In this document: in pieces, positions 16,168 through 25,473 of the stretch
Layout: every line of letters begins with the position of its first letter
Numbering within the stretch: position 1 is the first letter of the stretch
The notes under the pieces: generated by a model
Databases searched by the model: none
Seen by the model: only the letters and a program-made list of their open reading frames with translations
What the model was told of the DNA's origin: nothing
Assembly (NCBI RefSeq): GCF_002056295.1
Contig: NZ_CP020100.1
Span: forward strand, 1,449,501-1,513,500
Source: Halopseudomonas phragmitis
Lineage (GTDB): Bacteria > Pseudomonadota > Gammaproteobacteria > Pseudomonadales > Pseudomonadaceae
Direction of reading: 5' to 3'
Length of the DNA: 64,000 bases
Program-made: the position numbers and the translations under genes

Positions 16168-17001
16168 TCAGCGGGCCACCAGCACATCGCAGGGCGGTTG
16201 GCGCAGCAGCTCCACCGCCAGGCTTCCAAGCAACGCGTCGCCAAGGCCGCTACGGCTATGCCCGCCCAGAGCGATAAAGTCTGGTTGCAGCAACGCGACC
16301 GCTTTCTGCAAGGTGTCCAGAACCCCACCTGACTCGATCAGCAGCTCGACCTGGGGCCGGGCAATACCCAGCATATCCAGGGTGCTCATCTCATCTTCAA
16401 GCAGATAGCTCAGGGTTTCGCGCTGCTCTTCGTGGAAGCGGTCCCGGGCGGCCTGGCCGGCCAGCCGCAGGCCGAGCGGAGGTTGGCAGATATGCAGGGC
16501 GTGCAGTTGGCCACCCTGCAGTAGCTTGGCGGCGGCCCTGAGCGCGGCACTGGCGCAGGCGGAAAAGTCTAGCGCCATCAGTGCCTGACGATAGTCACCG
16601 CTTTCCCGGGCAACCAGCAGTACCGGTGCGGCGGCCAAGCGACTGACCCGCTCCAGGTTGGTGCCGATAAACAGTTCAGGCTGGGTCTGGTGGTGCTGGC
16701 CCATGACGATCAGTTGCGCGTCCTGCTCGGCGGCGACCCGCAGAATCGTATCGGTGATCCGCCCGGGCAGAACCTGCAGTTCAATCTGTAATGGCTGGCC
16801 GGCCTGACACAGAGTGACCTGCGCGCCCAGCAAGTCGCGCGCCTGCTGGCACAGTTGGTCACGGGCCATCAGCGGCAACTGATCGTCGACCGTGTGCAGA
16901 ACCGTGAGCGGTACCTGTAGCCGCTGAGCCAGTTGGCAGGCCCGCTTGAGGGCGAGCTCGGCATTGGCACTGAGGTCGCTGGCAATCAGAATTGGTGACA
17001 T
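16168..17001 (-). CDS. Tandem universal stress protein (two UspA domains)
   Basis: 277-aa protein with two UspA folds, about residues 1-140 and 150-277. The first opens with MSPILIASDLSANAE, and the second has the ATP-binding-type glycine motif GGHSRSGLGDALLGSLA near the C-terminus. The start is the ATG at 17001, preceded by AGGAGG. An upstream extension to 17100 is unsupported. It converges tail to tail on the parA gene. Two-domain Usp proteins in pseudomonads are linked to anaerobic and stationary-phase survival, but the role here is not shown. Confidence 0.85.
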   Translation of the reverse strand: MSPILIASDLSANAELALKRACQLAQRLQVPLTVLHTVDDQLPLMARDQLCQQARDLLGAQVTLCQAGQPLQIELQVLPGRITDTILRVAAEQDAQLIVMGQHHQTQPELFIGTNLERVSRLAAAPVLLVARESGDYRQALMALDFSACASAALRAAAKLLQGGQLHALHICQPPLGLRLAGQAARDRFHEEQRETLSYLLEDEMSTLDMLGIARPQVELLIESGGVLDTLQKAVALLQPDFIALGGHSRSGLGDALLGSLAVELLRQPPCDVLVAR

Positions 17002-17142
17002 CACTGTCCTCCTGAGCGGATAAATTTGCCTCACTATGCGCCGCTTTTGCGGCAGGAATATTGATACAGGGCAAGTGCATGGTGTCAGTCTGCGTGGCAT
17101 GCTGGACTACACACCCAGCAACCAGTGAAAGGAAGCCTAACA

Positions 17143-18420
17143 ATGAAGCTTGAAACTCTGGCGATTCATGCCGGTTACAGCCCTGACCCCACCACCAAGG
17201 CGGTCGCCGTCCCTATTTTTCAGACCACCTCCTATGCCTTCGACAACACCCAGCATGGCGCAGATCTGTTCGATCTCAAGGTTCCGGGCAATATTTATTC
17301 GCGGATCATGAACCCGACCAACGACGTACTGGAACAACGCATCACCGCGCTGGAGGGGGGCGTTGGCGCATTGGCGGTAGCTTCCGGGATGGCGGCAATC
17401 ACCTATGCGATTCAGACGCTGGCCGAGGTGGGCGACAATATCGTCTCAGTAGCCAAGCTTTATGGCGGTACCTACAACCTGTTTGCCCATACCTTGCCGC
17501 GGCAGGGCATAGAAGTGCGTTTTGCCGCTCATAATGATATTGCCGCCCTGGAAAGCCTGATCGATGAGCGGACCAAGGCGGTGTTCTGCGAGTCGATCGG
17601 CAACCCGGCGGGCAACATTATCGATCTGCAGGCGCTGGCCGATGCCGCCCACCGCCATGGCGTGCCGCTGATCGTCGACAACACCGTAGCCTCACCGGTG
17701 CTGTGCCGGCCGTTCGAGCATGGCGCCGATATTGTGGTGCACTCGTTGACCAAATACATTGGCGGCCACGGCACCAGCATCGGCGGGATTGTGGTTGATG
17801 GCGGTAAATTTCCCTGGGCGACCAATGCCGAGCGTTTCCCGCTGCTCAATACCCCGGATCCGTCCTACCACGGGGTGACCTATACCGAGGCATTTGGGCC
17901 GGCAGCCTTTATTGGCCGCTGCCGGGTGGTACCACTGCGCAACATGGGCGCGGCGCTGTCACCGTTCAACGCTTTTTTGATTCTGCAGGGCTTGGAAACC
18001 CTGGCGCTGCGCATGGAGCGTCATTGTCAGAACGCCCAGCGGGTGGCCGAATTTCTCAAGGGGCATCCGCAGGTCAGTTGGGTGCAGTACGCCGGGTTGC
18101 CGGATCATCCTGAACATGCGCTGGCGCAGCGCTATCTGGGCGGAACGCCGGCCTCCATCTTGTCGTTCGGTATCAAGGGGGGGCAGGAGGCCGGTGCACG
18201 GTTTATCGATGCGCTGCAACTGATCGTGCGGCTGGTGAATATCGGTGATGCCAAGTCACTGGCCTGCCACCCGGCCACCACCACTCACCGTCAGCTCAAT
18301 GACGAAGAGTTGAAAAAGGCCGGGGTCAGTCGCGATATGGTGCGGTTGTCGATCGGGATTGAGCATATCGACGATATTCTCGCTGATCTTGAACAGGCGC
18401 TAGGCGCGGCCCAAAGCTGA
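17143..18420 (+). CDS. metY: O-acetylhomoserine sulfhydrylase MetY
   Basis: PLP enzyme of the Cys/Met metabolism family, 425 aa. It condenses O-acetylhomoserine with sulfide to give homocysteine (direct sulfhydrylation). The PLP lysine is Lys204 in [17 protein letters not shown] and ATTTHRQL are further family motifs. The length, over 420 aa with an insertion, fits MetY rather than MetB or MetZ. Start ATG 17143; a GTG 18 bases upstream is in frame but has no need to be used. It converges on a permease gene over a shared hairpin. Confidence 0.9.
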   Translation: MKLETLAIHAGYSPDPTTKAVAVPIFQTTSYAFDNTQHGADLFDLKVPGNIYSRIMNPTNDVLEQRITALEGGVGALAVASGMAAITYAIQTLAEVGDNIVSVAKLYGGTYNLFAHTLPRQGIEVRFAAHNDIAALESLIDERTKAVFCESIGNPAGNIIDLQALADAAHRHGVPLIVDNTVASPVLCRPFEHGADIVVHSLTKYIGGHGTSIGGIVVDGGKFPWATNAERFPLLNTPDPSYHGVTYTEAFGPAAFIGRCRVVPLRNMGAALSPFNAFLILQGLETLALRMERHCQNAQRVAEFLKGHPQVSWVQYAGLPDHPEHALAQRYLGGTPASILSFGIKGGQEAGARFIDALQLIVRLVNIGDAKSLACHPATTTHRQLNDEELKKAGVSRDMVRLSIGIEHIDDILADLEQALGAAQS

Positions 18421-18432
18421 GTCTGAGCCCAT

Positions 18433-18458
18433 TGTTCCCGGCTATCAGGCCGGGAACA
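18433..18458. terminator. Bidirectional hairpin between metY and the DASS permease
   Basis: A perfect 10-bp stem TGTTCCCGGC / GCCGGGAACA with a 6-base loop. It lies 12 bases after the metY stop and overlaps the last codons of the convergent permease gene. No T run is present on either side, so its efficiency is uncertain. Confidence 0.45.
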
Positions 18459-20241
18459 GAGGCCAGATCAGTGGGATTACCAGGGTGGCGGTGGCCCACA
18501 TGATCAGGTTGAGCGGTACGCCGATGCGCAGGAAGTCGCTGAAGCGGTAGCCACCGGCACTGTAGACGAAGGTGTTGGTCTGATAGCCGATCGGGGTGGC
18601 GAAGCTGGCGCTGGCGGCAAACATTACCGCGACCACGAACGGACGGGGATCGGCGCCCAGTTGCTGGGCCACGCCGATGGCGATGGGCGTCAGCAGTACC
18701 GCCACCGCATTGTTGCTGACCAGTTCGGTCAACACCGAAGTCAGCAGGTAGATGAACGACAGCATGAACAGCGGCCCAAGCAGCGGCGACAGGCCCATGA
18801 CCTGGCCAACGATACCGTCGACCAGGCCAACCTTGTTCATCGCGATACTGAACGCCAGCATGCCGAAGATGATGGTCAGGATCCGCCAGTCGATCGACTT
18901 GTAGGCATCCTCGGTGTCCAGACAGCCGGTGGCCACCACCACGGCGGCGGCGATCATCGCCAGGCCTTCGATGGGCATCACCTTGAGCGCTGCCAGCAGC
19001 ATCACCGCAACAATCGCGGCAATCGCAATCGGTGCCTTGTCGCGCCGATAGGCGCGTTCCTGCACGGTGTTGAGGCTGATCAGCTCGCCATTGTCGGCGA
19101 ATTTCTTGATTTGCGCCGGGGTGCCTTCGACCAGCATCACATCGCCGAACTGCAGCTGAAAATCGTCGAGGTTGTCCTCGATGTTTTCGTTGTGGCGGTG
19201 GATCGCCAGTACGTGGATGCCATAGCGGGCAGTCAGGTTGAGGTCTCGCATTGGCCGGTGGCTATAGCGTGAGTTGCGCCCGACAATCGCTTCGGCCAGG
19301 ATCACATCGCGGGTCGAAATGGTCTCGAAATCGGCGATCTGCTCACGGTTGAAGGCCAGCACGCCGCTCTGACGCAACTCGACGAAGTTGCGCATGTTGG
19401 CGTGCAGCACCAGCCGGTCGCCGGCGCTGAGCACCGTAGTATTGACCGGAGTGGTCAGTTCTTCATCGCCACGGAAAATCTTCAGCACCTGAATGCCGCT
19501 GTTGCCGTTGAGGCTGGCGTCGGCGATGGTCTTGCCGATTACCGACGAATCATGCGGCACCAGCAGTTCGGTCATGAATGGCCGGCTCTGGTCCGGGCGC
19601 AACTGCTTGGACAGGCTCTCGCGAGCCGGCAGCAGGCGCTGGCCGACCAGCAGGATAAAGGTTATGCCGATCACCGCCATGATCAGCCCCGGTAGGGTGA
19701 TTTCAAACATGCCGAACGGCTCCAGGCCGTTGGCCCGGGCCACGCCATCAACCAGAATGTTGGTCGAGGTGCCGATCATGGTCATGGTGCCGCCGAGAAT
19801 GGTGGCGTAGGACAACGGGATCAGCATCTTCGACGGCTTGGTGCCGACCTGGGTGGCCAGGGCAATGGCCACCGGGGTCAGAATGGCGACCACCGGCGTG
19901 TTGTTGATGAAGGTCGACAGCAGCCCGGCGGTTAGCATCAGGCTGAACAGGGTGCGCCAGGGGCTGCCGCCACCCATCCGTGACAACCAGTTGCCGAGTG
20001 ACTCGACACAGCCGGTGCGTTCCAGTGCTGCTGACAGGATGAACAGACAGGCAATGGTGATCGGTGCGCTGTTGGACAACACGCCAAGGACCTCGGCCGG
20101 GGTCAGCAACTGACTGACCAGCAGCACCGCCACGGCAATGCCGACTACCACGTCGGGGCTGAACTTCTCCCGGGCGAAGGCGTAGAACACCCAGCCCAGC
20201 AGGGCGGCGACGCCGATCATTGGCAAGGAGTCCCAGCTCAT
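18445..20241 (-). CDS. SLC13/DASS-family permease with two RCK_C (TrkA-C) domains
   Basis: Polytopic inner-membrane transporter of 598 aa. Hydrophobic helices lie in the N-terminal third, then two soluble RCK_C-type domains at about 210-370 (for example [16 protein letters not shown] and [16 protein letters not shown]), then a second membrane half. Family substrates are dicarboxylates, sulfate or other anions. Proximity to metY and an AT-rich inverted repeat upstream make sulfate or another sulfur anion plausible, but this is inference. The ATG at 20241 is preferred over the TTG two codons earlier. Confidence 0.8.
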   Translation of the reverse strand: MSWDSLPMIGVAALLGWVFYAFAREKFSPDVVVGIAVAVLLVSQLLTPAEVLGVLSNSAPITIACLFILSAALERTGCVESLGNWLSRMGGGSPWRTLFSLMLTAGLLSTFINNTPVVAILTPVAIALATQVGTKPSKMLIPLSYATILGGTMTMIGTSTNILVDGVARANGLEPFGMFEITLPGLIMAVIGITFILLVGQRLLPARESLSKQLRPDQSRPFMTELLVPHDSSVIGKTIADASLNGNSGIQVLKIFRGDEELTTPVNTTVLSAGDRLVLHANMRNFVELRQSGVLAFNREQIADFETISTRDVILAEAIVGRNSRYSHRPMRDLNLTARYGIHVLAIHRHNENIEDNLDDFQLQFGDVMLVEGTPAQIKKFADNGELISLNTVQERAYRRDKAPIAIAAIVAVMLLAALKVMPIEGLAMIAAAVVVATGCLDTEDAYKSIDWRILTIIFGMLAFSIAMNKVGLVDGIVGQVMGLSPLLGPLFMLSFIYLLTSVLTELVSNNAVAVLLTPIAIGVAQQLGADPRPFVVAVMFAASASFATPIGYQTNTFVYSAGGYRFSDFLRIGVPLNLIMWATATLVIPLIWPLFPA

Positions 20242-20600
20242 TGGCAACCTGAATCTCGTGTGAGGTATCGGCCCCGGACAAAGGAGCCAGCAATGGGCGC
20301 CAGATTAAACAGGCCGCTTAGTCTTGTCCAAGTCCAAAAACTGATTTTTATATGCTTTATTGGAATATATAAGCATTGGTTACATTTCGCCCCGTGTTCG
20401 CGGGCCCGGCTGCATCGGCCATACCCTATAGTCAAGATAAGGATTGTCGGTCATGGCGCCTGCCTTATGGGCTTGTATCAGGGCTTTTAATCGGGAGTCT
20501 TGGCGCTTGACCCTGCCGGATGCCTGGCCGTAGTGTTCAAACGCTTGTATGAATCTAGGGTGGCGGGTATGGTCCGCGCCGCCTGTTGGGAGACCTGAAA
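20242..20600. other. 359-bp divergent intergenic region
   Basis: Divergent promoters for the DASS permease (minus) and the first acyl-CoA dehydrogenase (plus). It holds an AT-rich inverted repeat at 20352-20376, an imperfect palindrome TTCAAACGCTTGTATGAA at 20536-20553, and a GGTATGGTCCG motif at 20566-20576 shared with the next gene's leader. I see no gene here. Confidence 0.5.
20352..20376 (-). promoter_or_regulatory. AT-rich inverted repeat upstream of the permease
   Basis: Arms ATGCTT (20352-20357) and AAGCAT (20371-20376) flank a 13-base AT-rich spacer. On the minus strand TATAAA lies directly downstream and could be a -10 box. The composition resembles sulfur-starvation (CysB-type) promoters of pseudomonads, but I cannot score it against a matrix. 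Confidence 0.3.
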
Positions 20601-22391
20601 ATGCCTGAATATAAAGCCCCCTTGCGTGACATGCGCTTCGTCATGGATGAAGTGTTCGACTTCGCTGCCGGTTATGAAGCCTTTGGTCTGGACGAGGTGT
20701 CGCCTGATCTGGTTGGCGCGATTCTTGAGGAAGGCGCCAAGTTCGCTGGTGAAGTGCTGGCACCCCTGAATCGGACTGGTGATGAGGAAGGTTGTCACAT
20801 CGACAATGGCGTGGTGACTACGCCCAAGGGCTTCAAGGAAGCCTATCAGCAGTACGTCGACAACGGCTGGGGTTCGATGACGGGCCCGACCGAGTATGGC
20901 GGCCAGGGCCTGCCGGCTTCACTGGGTCTGGTGATTAACGAGATGATCGCCTCGGCCAACTATGCCTGGAGCATGTACCCGGGCCTGTCGCACGGCTGCG
21001 CCGCGGCGATTCGCGCGCATGGTACTCAGGAGCAGAAAGACCTGTACCTGAGCAAGCTGACCCCCGGCACCTGGACCGGCACCATGTGCCTGACCGAGCC
21101 GCACTGCGGTACCGACCTGGGGTTGATCAAGACCCGCGCGGTCCCCCAGGCCGATGGCTCTTACAAGATCACCGGTACCAAAATCTTCATTTCCTGTGGC
21201 GAGCATGATATGGCCGAGAACATCGTCCATCTGGTACTGGCCAAGTTGCCAGACGCGCCAGCCGGGACCAAAGGCATCTCGCTGTTCATCGTGCCCAAGT
21301 TCCTGCCCGACGCCAATGGCGAGAGCGGTGAGCGCAACAGCCTGGTCTGTGGTTCGATCGAGCACAAGATGGGGATCAAGGCGTCGGCGACCTGCGTGAT
21401 GAACTTCGACGATGCCACCGGTTTCCTGATCGGCGACATCAACAAGGGCCTGAACTGCATGTTCACCATGATGAACCATGCGCGTCTGGGTACCGGTATG
21501 CAGGGTCTGTGTCATGGTGAAGCGTCCTATCAGAGCGCTGTCACCTATGCCAAGGATCGTCTGCAGATGCGTTCGCTGTCTGGTCCGGCTGCGCCGGAGA
21601 AGCCCGCTGACCCGATCATCGTACACCCCGATGTACGGCGCATGCTGCTAACCATGAAGGCCTTCAACGAAGGCAATCGGGCGCTGGCCTATTACACCGC
21701 ACAGTTGCTGGACAAGGCCCACTACTCCAAGGACGAGGCCGAGCGTGCCGATGCCGAAAGCCAGTTGGCGTTCCTGACGCCGATCTGCAAGGCGTTCATG
21801 ACCGAGACCGGTCTGGAAGCCACTATCCTCGGCCAGCAGGTGTTCGGCGGGCATGGCTACATTCGCGAATGGGGTCAGGAGCAGCAGGTGCGTGATTGCC
21901 GCATTGCCGGCATCTATGAAGGCACCAACGGCATTCAGGCGCTGGACCTGCTGGGCCGCAAGGTGCTCGGCAGCCAGGGTAAGCTGCTGATGGCCTTCAC
22001 CAAACAGGTGCACAAGTTTTGTCAGGCCAATGAAGGTCACGCCACGCTGGGCGGTTACGTCAAACAGCTCAACGGGCTGAACGCCCAATGGGGTGAACTG
22101 ACCACCAAGATCGGCATGAAGGCCATGCAGAATCGCGAAGAAGTCGGTGCGGCTTCGATGGACTTCCTGATGTTCTCAGGTTACGTCACCCTGGCGTTCT
22201 TCTGGCTGAAGATGGCTGTGGCAGCCCAGCAGCAATTGGATGCCGGCAGCACTGAAGCGGCCTTCTATGAAACCAAGCTGGTGACACAGGAGTTCTACTT
22301 CAAGCGTCTGCTGCCGCGCGCCTCGGCCCATAAAGAGGCTCTGGAGGCCGGTGCCGATTCGCTGATGAAGCTGAGCGCCGAGCAGTTCTAA
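20601..22391 (+). CDS. Acyl-CoA dehydrogenase, about 600-aa FadE/DmdC-like class (copy 1)
   Basis: FAD-dependent alpha,beta-dehydrogenation of an acyl-CoA, first step of a beta-oxidation cycle, 596 aa. Start ATG 20601 behind GGGAGA. Signatures: CLTEPHCGTDLGLIKTRA (FAD/substrate motif), KITGTKIFIS, IEHKMGIKASATCVM, QVFGGHGYIREWGQEQQVRDCRIAGIYEGTNGIQALDL, and the C-terminal extension typical of the class that includes Pseudomonas FadE1/FadE2 and DmdC. The catalytic Glu is expected in the YEGTNGIQ segment. Chain-length preference cannot be read from sequence. Confidence 0.9.
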   Translation: MPEYKAPLRDMRFVMDEVFDFAAGYEAFGLDEVSPDLVGAILEEGAKFAGEVLAPLNRTGDEEGCHIDNGVVTTPKGFKEAYQQYVDNGWGSMTGPTEYGGQGLPASLGLVINEMIASANYAWSMYPGLSHGCAAAIRAHGTQEQKDLYLSKLTPGTWTGTMCLTEPHCGTDLGLIKTRAVPQADGSYKITGTKIFISCGEHDMAENIVHLVLAKLPDAPAGTKGISLFIVPKFLPDANGESGERNSLVCGSIEHKMGIKASATCVMNFDDATGFLIGDINKGLNCMFTMMNHARLGTGMQGLCHGEASYQSAVTYAKDRLQMRSLSGPAAPEKPADPIIVHPDVRRMLLTMKAFNEGNRALAYYTAQLLDKAHYSKDEAERADAESQLAFLTPICKAFMTETGLEATILGQQVFGGHGYIREWGQEQQVRDCRIAGIYEGTNGIQALDLLGRKVLGSQGKLLMAFTKQVHKFCQANEGHATLGGYVKQLNGLNAQWGELTTKIGMKAMQNREEVGAASMDFLMFSGYVTLAFFWLKMAVAAQQQLDAGSTEAAFYETKLVTQEFYFKRLLPRASAHKEALEAGADSLMKLSAEQF

Positions 22392-22430
22392 GCCCAGGCG
22401 CATAATCTGCGCGCAAGCTCATGCGGTAAT

Positions 22431-22462
22431 GCACAACCCCGGGCCTTGGTTCGGGGTTGTGC
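22431..22462 (+). terminator. Intrinsic-type terminator after acyl-CoA dehydrogenase 1
   Basis: An 11-bp stem GCACAACCCCG / CGGGGTTGTGC around a 10-base loop, followed by a short GTTTCT tail. It lies 40 bases after the stop and separates the two paralogous genes transcriptionally. Confidence 0.65.
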
Positions 22463-22644
22463 GTTTCTGGCACAGAGCTGCTCAGGATATAGCTGTGATG
22501 GATTTTGAGACAGAAGCGATTTTTATATGACCAGAAAAAGCAAAAAAGTCATATAGGGACGCTATCGGTCCTTTTGTTTGCGCGATACAATCGCCGGATG
22601 CTCCCGGTATGGTCCGGGCACGTTTTTGCAAGAGGAGTCGTCCC

Positions 22645-24432
22645 ATGGCTGAATACAAAGCCCCCCTGCGTGATATCCGTTTCGTTCTCAATGAAGTTTT
22701 CGAAGCCGACCAGTTGTGGCAGAACCTGGCGGGTCTGAACGGAGCCATCGACGCGGAAACCGCCGATGCCATGCTGGAGGAAGCCGGCAAGATCACCTCG
22801 CAAACCATTGCGCCGCTGAACCGTAATGGCGACGAAGAGGGCGCCAAGTGGGATAACGGTGTGGTGACTACCCCGACCGGTTTCAAGGATGCCTACCAGA
22901 CCTATGCCGAGGGTGGCTGGGTCGGCCTCTCGGGCAACCCTGAATTTGGTGGCTTGGGTATGCCCAAGACCCTGGGTGTGCAGGTGGAGGAAATGCTCTA
23001 CGGCGCCAACAACAGTTTTGCCCTGTACGTTGCCCTGACTGCCGGCAGCACCCTGGCGCTGGATGCCCACGGTAGCGAAGAGCTTAAGCAGACCTATCTG
23101 CCCAACATGTATGCCGGCACCTGGGCCGGAACCATGTGTCTGACCGAACCGCATGCTGGTACCGATCTGGGCATCATTCGGACCAAGGCAGTGCCTGAAG
23201 CCGATGGCAGCTATTCGGTGACCGGTACCAAGATCTTCATCACCGGCGGTGAGCATGATCTGACCGAGAACATCATTCACCTGGTGCTGGCCAAGCTGCC
23301 CGACGCGCCGGCCGGCCCCAAGGGCATCTCGCTGTTCCTGGTACCCAAGTTCCTGGTCAATGCCGACGGCAGCCTGGGTGAGCGCAATAGCGTCTCCTGT
23401 GGCTCGATCGAGCACAAGATGGGGATCAAGGCATCGGCTACCTGTGTGATGAACTTCGACGGTGCCAAGGGCTTCTTGATCGGTGAGCTGAACAAAGGCC
23501 TGAACGCCATGTTCACCATGATGAACTACGAGCGCCTGTCGATCGGTATTCAGGGCATCGGCTGCTCCGAGGCTTCCTATCAGAGCGCCGTGGCCTACGC
23601 CCGTGAGCGGATCCAGAGCCGTGCGCCGACTGGTGCGCAGCAGCCCGACAAGGCGGCCGACCCGATCATCGTGCATCCGGATGTGCGTCGCATGCTGCTG
23701 ACCATCAAGGCCATGACCGAGGGTAGCCGGGCGTTCTCGACCTATGTCGGCTCGCAACTGGACATCAGCAAGTTCTCCGACGATGCTGCCGCCAAGAAAA
23801 AGGCCGAGGATCTGGTCGCGCTGCTGACCCCGGTAGCCAAGGCCTTCTTCACCGATGTCGGTCTGGAAAACTGCGTGCATGGCCAGCAGGTATTCGGGGG
23901 CCACGGTTACATCCGCGAGTGGGGTCAGGAGCAACTGGTGCGCGATGTGCGTATTGCCCAGATCTATGAGGGTACCAACGGCATTCAGGCGCTTGACCTG
24001 ATGGGTCGCAAGACCGTGGCCAACGACGGTGCCTTCTTCAAGCAGTTTGCCGATGAGATCAAGGGCTTTATCGCCGACAACGGCGATCAGGCACTGGCTG
24101 AATTCGTCCAGCCGCTGGCCGCGGCGCTGGCCAATCTGGAAGAGCTGACCGCTCAGGTCATCGACCGTAGCAAGACCAACCCGAATGAAGTCGGTGCGGC
24201 CTCGGTCGAGTACCTGCATGTGTTCGGTTACACCGCCTATGCCTACATGTGGGCGAAAATGGCCAAGGTGGCCCTGGCCAAGCTGGATCAGGACGGTGAT
24301 GGTTTCTATCAGGCCAAACTCAGCACTGGGCGGTTCTTCGTCAAGCGTCTGTTGCCGCGTATCCAGTCGCTGAGCGCGGCGGTACGTTCCGGTAGCGAGC
24401 CGCTGTTCGAGCTAAGCGCCGAGCAGTTCTGA
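22645..24432 (+). CDS. Acyl-CoA dehydrogenase, about 600-aa FadE/DmdC-like class (copy 2)
   Basis: Paralogue of the preceding gene, 595 aa, with the same architecture and shared end motif ELSAEQF. Start ATG 22645 behind AGAGGAG. Signatures: CLTEPHAGTDLGIIRTKA, IEHKMGIKASATCVM, VFGGHGYIREWGQEQLVRDVRIAQIYEGTNGIQ. Differences from copy 1 cluster in the substrate-proximal first 150 residues and the C-terminal 150, as expected for different chain-length ranges. It has its own upstream region and terminators on both sides, so the pair is a tandem duplication but not a simple operon. Confidence 0.9.
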   Translation: MAEYKAPLRDIRFVLNEVFEADQLWQNLAGLNGAIDAETADAMLEEAGKITSQTIAPLNRNGDEEGAKWDNGVVTTPTGFKDAYQTYAEGGWVGLSGNPEFGGLGMPKTLGVQVEEMLYGANNSFALYVALTAGSTLALDAHGSEELKQTYLPNMYAGTWAGTMCLTEPHAGTDLGIIRTKAVPEADGSYSVTGTKIFITGGEHDLTENIIHLVLAKLPDAPAGPKGISLFLVPKFLVNADGSLGERNSVSCGSIEHKMGIKASATCVMNFDGAKGFLIGELNKGLNAMFTMMNYERLSIGIQGIGCSEASYQSAVAYARERIQSRAPTGAQQPDKAADPIIVHPDVRRMLLTIKAMTEGSRAFSTYVGSQLDISKFSDDAAAKKKAEDLVALLTPVAKAFFTDVGLENCVHGQQVFGGHGYIREWGQEQLVRDVRIAQIYEGTNGIQALDLMGRKTVANDGAFFKQFADEIKGFIADNGDQALAEFVQPLAAALANLEELTAQVIDRSKTNPNEVGAASVEYLHVFGYTAYAYMWAKMAKVALAKLDQDGDGFYQAKLSTGRFFVKRLLPRIQSLSAAVRSGSEPLFELSAEQF

Positions 24433-24442
24433 GTCGGCGTCA

Positions 24443-24467
24443 GGCCTGCCGGTATGGCCGGCAGGCC
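24443..24467 (+). terminator. GC-rich hairpin after acyl-CoA dehydrogenase 2
   Basis: A perfect 10-bp stem GGCCTGCCGG / CCGGCAGGCC with a 5-base loop, 10 bases after the stop. No T run follows. It abuts the 22-bp palindrome at 24467. Confidence 0.5.
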
Positions 24468-24488
24468 ATGTAAGCCATGGCTTACATG
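24467..24488. repeat. Perfect 22-bp palindrome
   Basis: Each 11-base half begins CATGTAAGCC and the two halves are exact reverse complements, with no spacer. It lies between convergent genes. With no loop it is a poor terminator; a protein-binding site is an alternative. Confidence 0.8.
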
Positions 24489-24639
24489 TACTGATGGTAA
24501 TGGACTATGGGCACTGCCTGCCGCTCTGCGTAACATCATGAAACGCAAGGAGCCAGCAGGAAGCAGCCCAAACAACATGGATTAAGGACAGTGCCCGGGG
24601 GGCATACCATTAGGGATGATCAGGACCCGTTCTGCAAAG

Positions 24640-24666
24640 CCTCGCTTCGGCGAGGTTTTTTCTTTT
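24640..24666 (+). terminator. Intrinsic terminator with UUCG tetraloop
   Basis: A 6-bp stem CCTCGC / GCGAGG closed by a TTCG tetraloop and followed by TTTTTTCTTTT, on the plus strand. It is more than 200 bases after the nearest plus-strand gene, so either transcripts of the acyl-CoA dehydrogenase run this far or an unannotated small transcript ends here. Confidence 0.85.
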
Positions 24667-24684
24667 CTGCCCTGCCGCCATGAC

Positions 24685-25473
24685 TCAGGCGAACCGGCAT
24701 TCAAGTACTCCCAATTCGCCCATTTCCACCCGTACCCGATCGCCGGCCCCAACCTCCTGCATGGGCGCTAGCGCTCCGGACAGCACGATTTCCCCCGCCC
24801 TGATCGGGGTACCCTGACGCGCTAGCTCACGGGCCAGCCACAGGCAGGCATTGAGCGGGTTGCCCATGCATTGGCTGGCGTGCCCTGATAGCGGCGTCAG
24901 GTCATTGCGCTGTAATTGCACCTCCAGAGTGCTCAGGTCCACATCGCGTGGGGCTAAGGGCCGAGAGCCGAGCACGAACAGTCCCGAAGACAGGTTGTCC
25001 GCCAGCGCGTCGAACAGGTTGCGAGGCCAGCCTGTCAATGCCGAGTCACAGATTTCCAGCGCCGGTGCCACGCCGCCCAGGGCGTCGAGCAGGTCGGCTA
25101 CTTGCAGGTCCGGGCCGTCCAGGGTTTCGGCAAACACAAATGCTACCTCCGCCTCCACCCTGGGTGCCATCAGCCGTGGCGTGGGGACTGGCTCATCCTC
25201 GCAGCATTGCCAGTCATACGCCAGAACGCCAAACAGTGGGTGATTGAGCCCCATGGCCTGTTGCGCCCGTGGGTCGGTGAGGCCAAGCTTGTAGCCGATC
25301 AACTCCAGCCCGGCACTACATTGCAGTGCAGTCAAAGCCCGCTGGGTAGCATAGGCCTGCTCCAGACTGGTGATACCGAAGCGCTCGGCAACCGGCGCAC
25401 AGGGCGCCAACTGCTGACGGGCCTGGAACAACGTCTGGGCTGCGGCTTGTGAGTCGAAAACGGGCGTGTTCAT
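24685..25473 (-). CDS. 2-oxopent-4-enoate hydratase / 4-oxalocrotonate decarboxylase family protein
   Basis: 262-aa member of the fumarylacetoacetate-hydrolase-like fold family that hydrates or decarboxylates 2-oxo-4-enoic acids (MhpD, XylI, XylJ and HpaH type). Family features are GYKLGLTDPRAQQAMGLNHPLFG, the acidic metal site RVEAEVAFVF, and the late motif GEIVLSGALAPMQEVGAGD. Other meta-cleavage enzymes are absent. Instead its start overlaps the stop of a TfdA/TauD dioxygenase by 4 bp (ATGA), so the two should act in one pathway. The exact substrate is unknown. Confidence 0.8.
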   Translation of the reverse strand: MNTPVFDSQAAAQTLFQARQQLAPCAPVAERFGITSLEQAYATQRALTALQCSAGLELIGYKLGLTDPRAQQAMGLNHPLFGVLAYDWQCCEDEPVPTPRLMAPRVEAEVAFVFAETLDGPDLQVADLLDALGGVAPALEICDSALTGWPRNLFDALADNLSSGLFVLGSRPLAPRDVDLSTLEVQLQRNDLTPLSGHASQCMGNPLNACLWLARELARQGTPIRAGEIVLSGALAPMQEVGAGDRVRVEMGELGVLECRFA

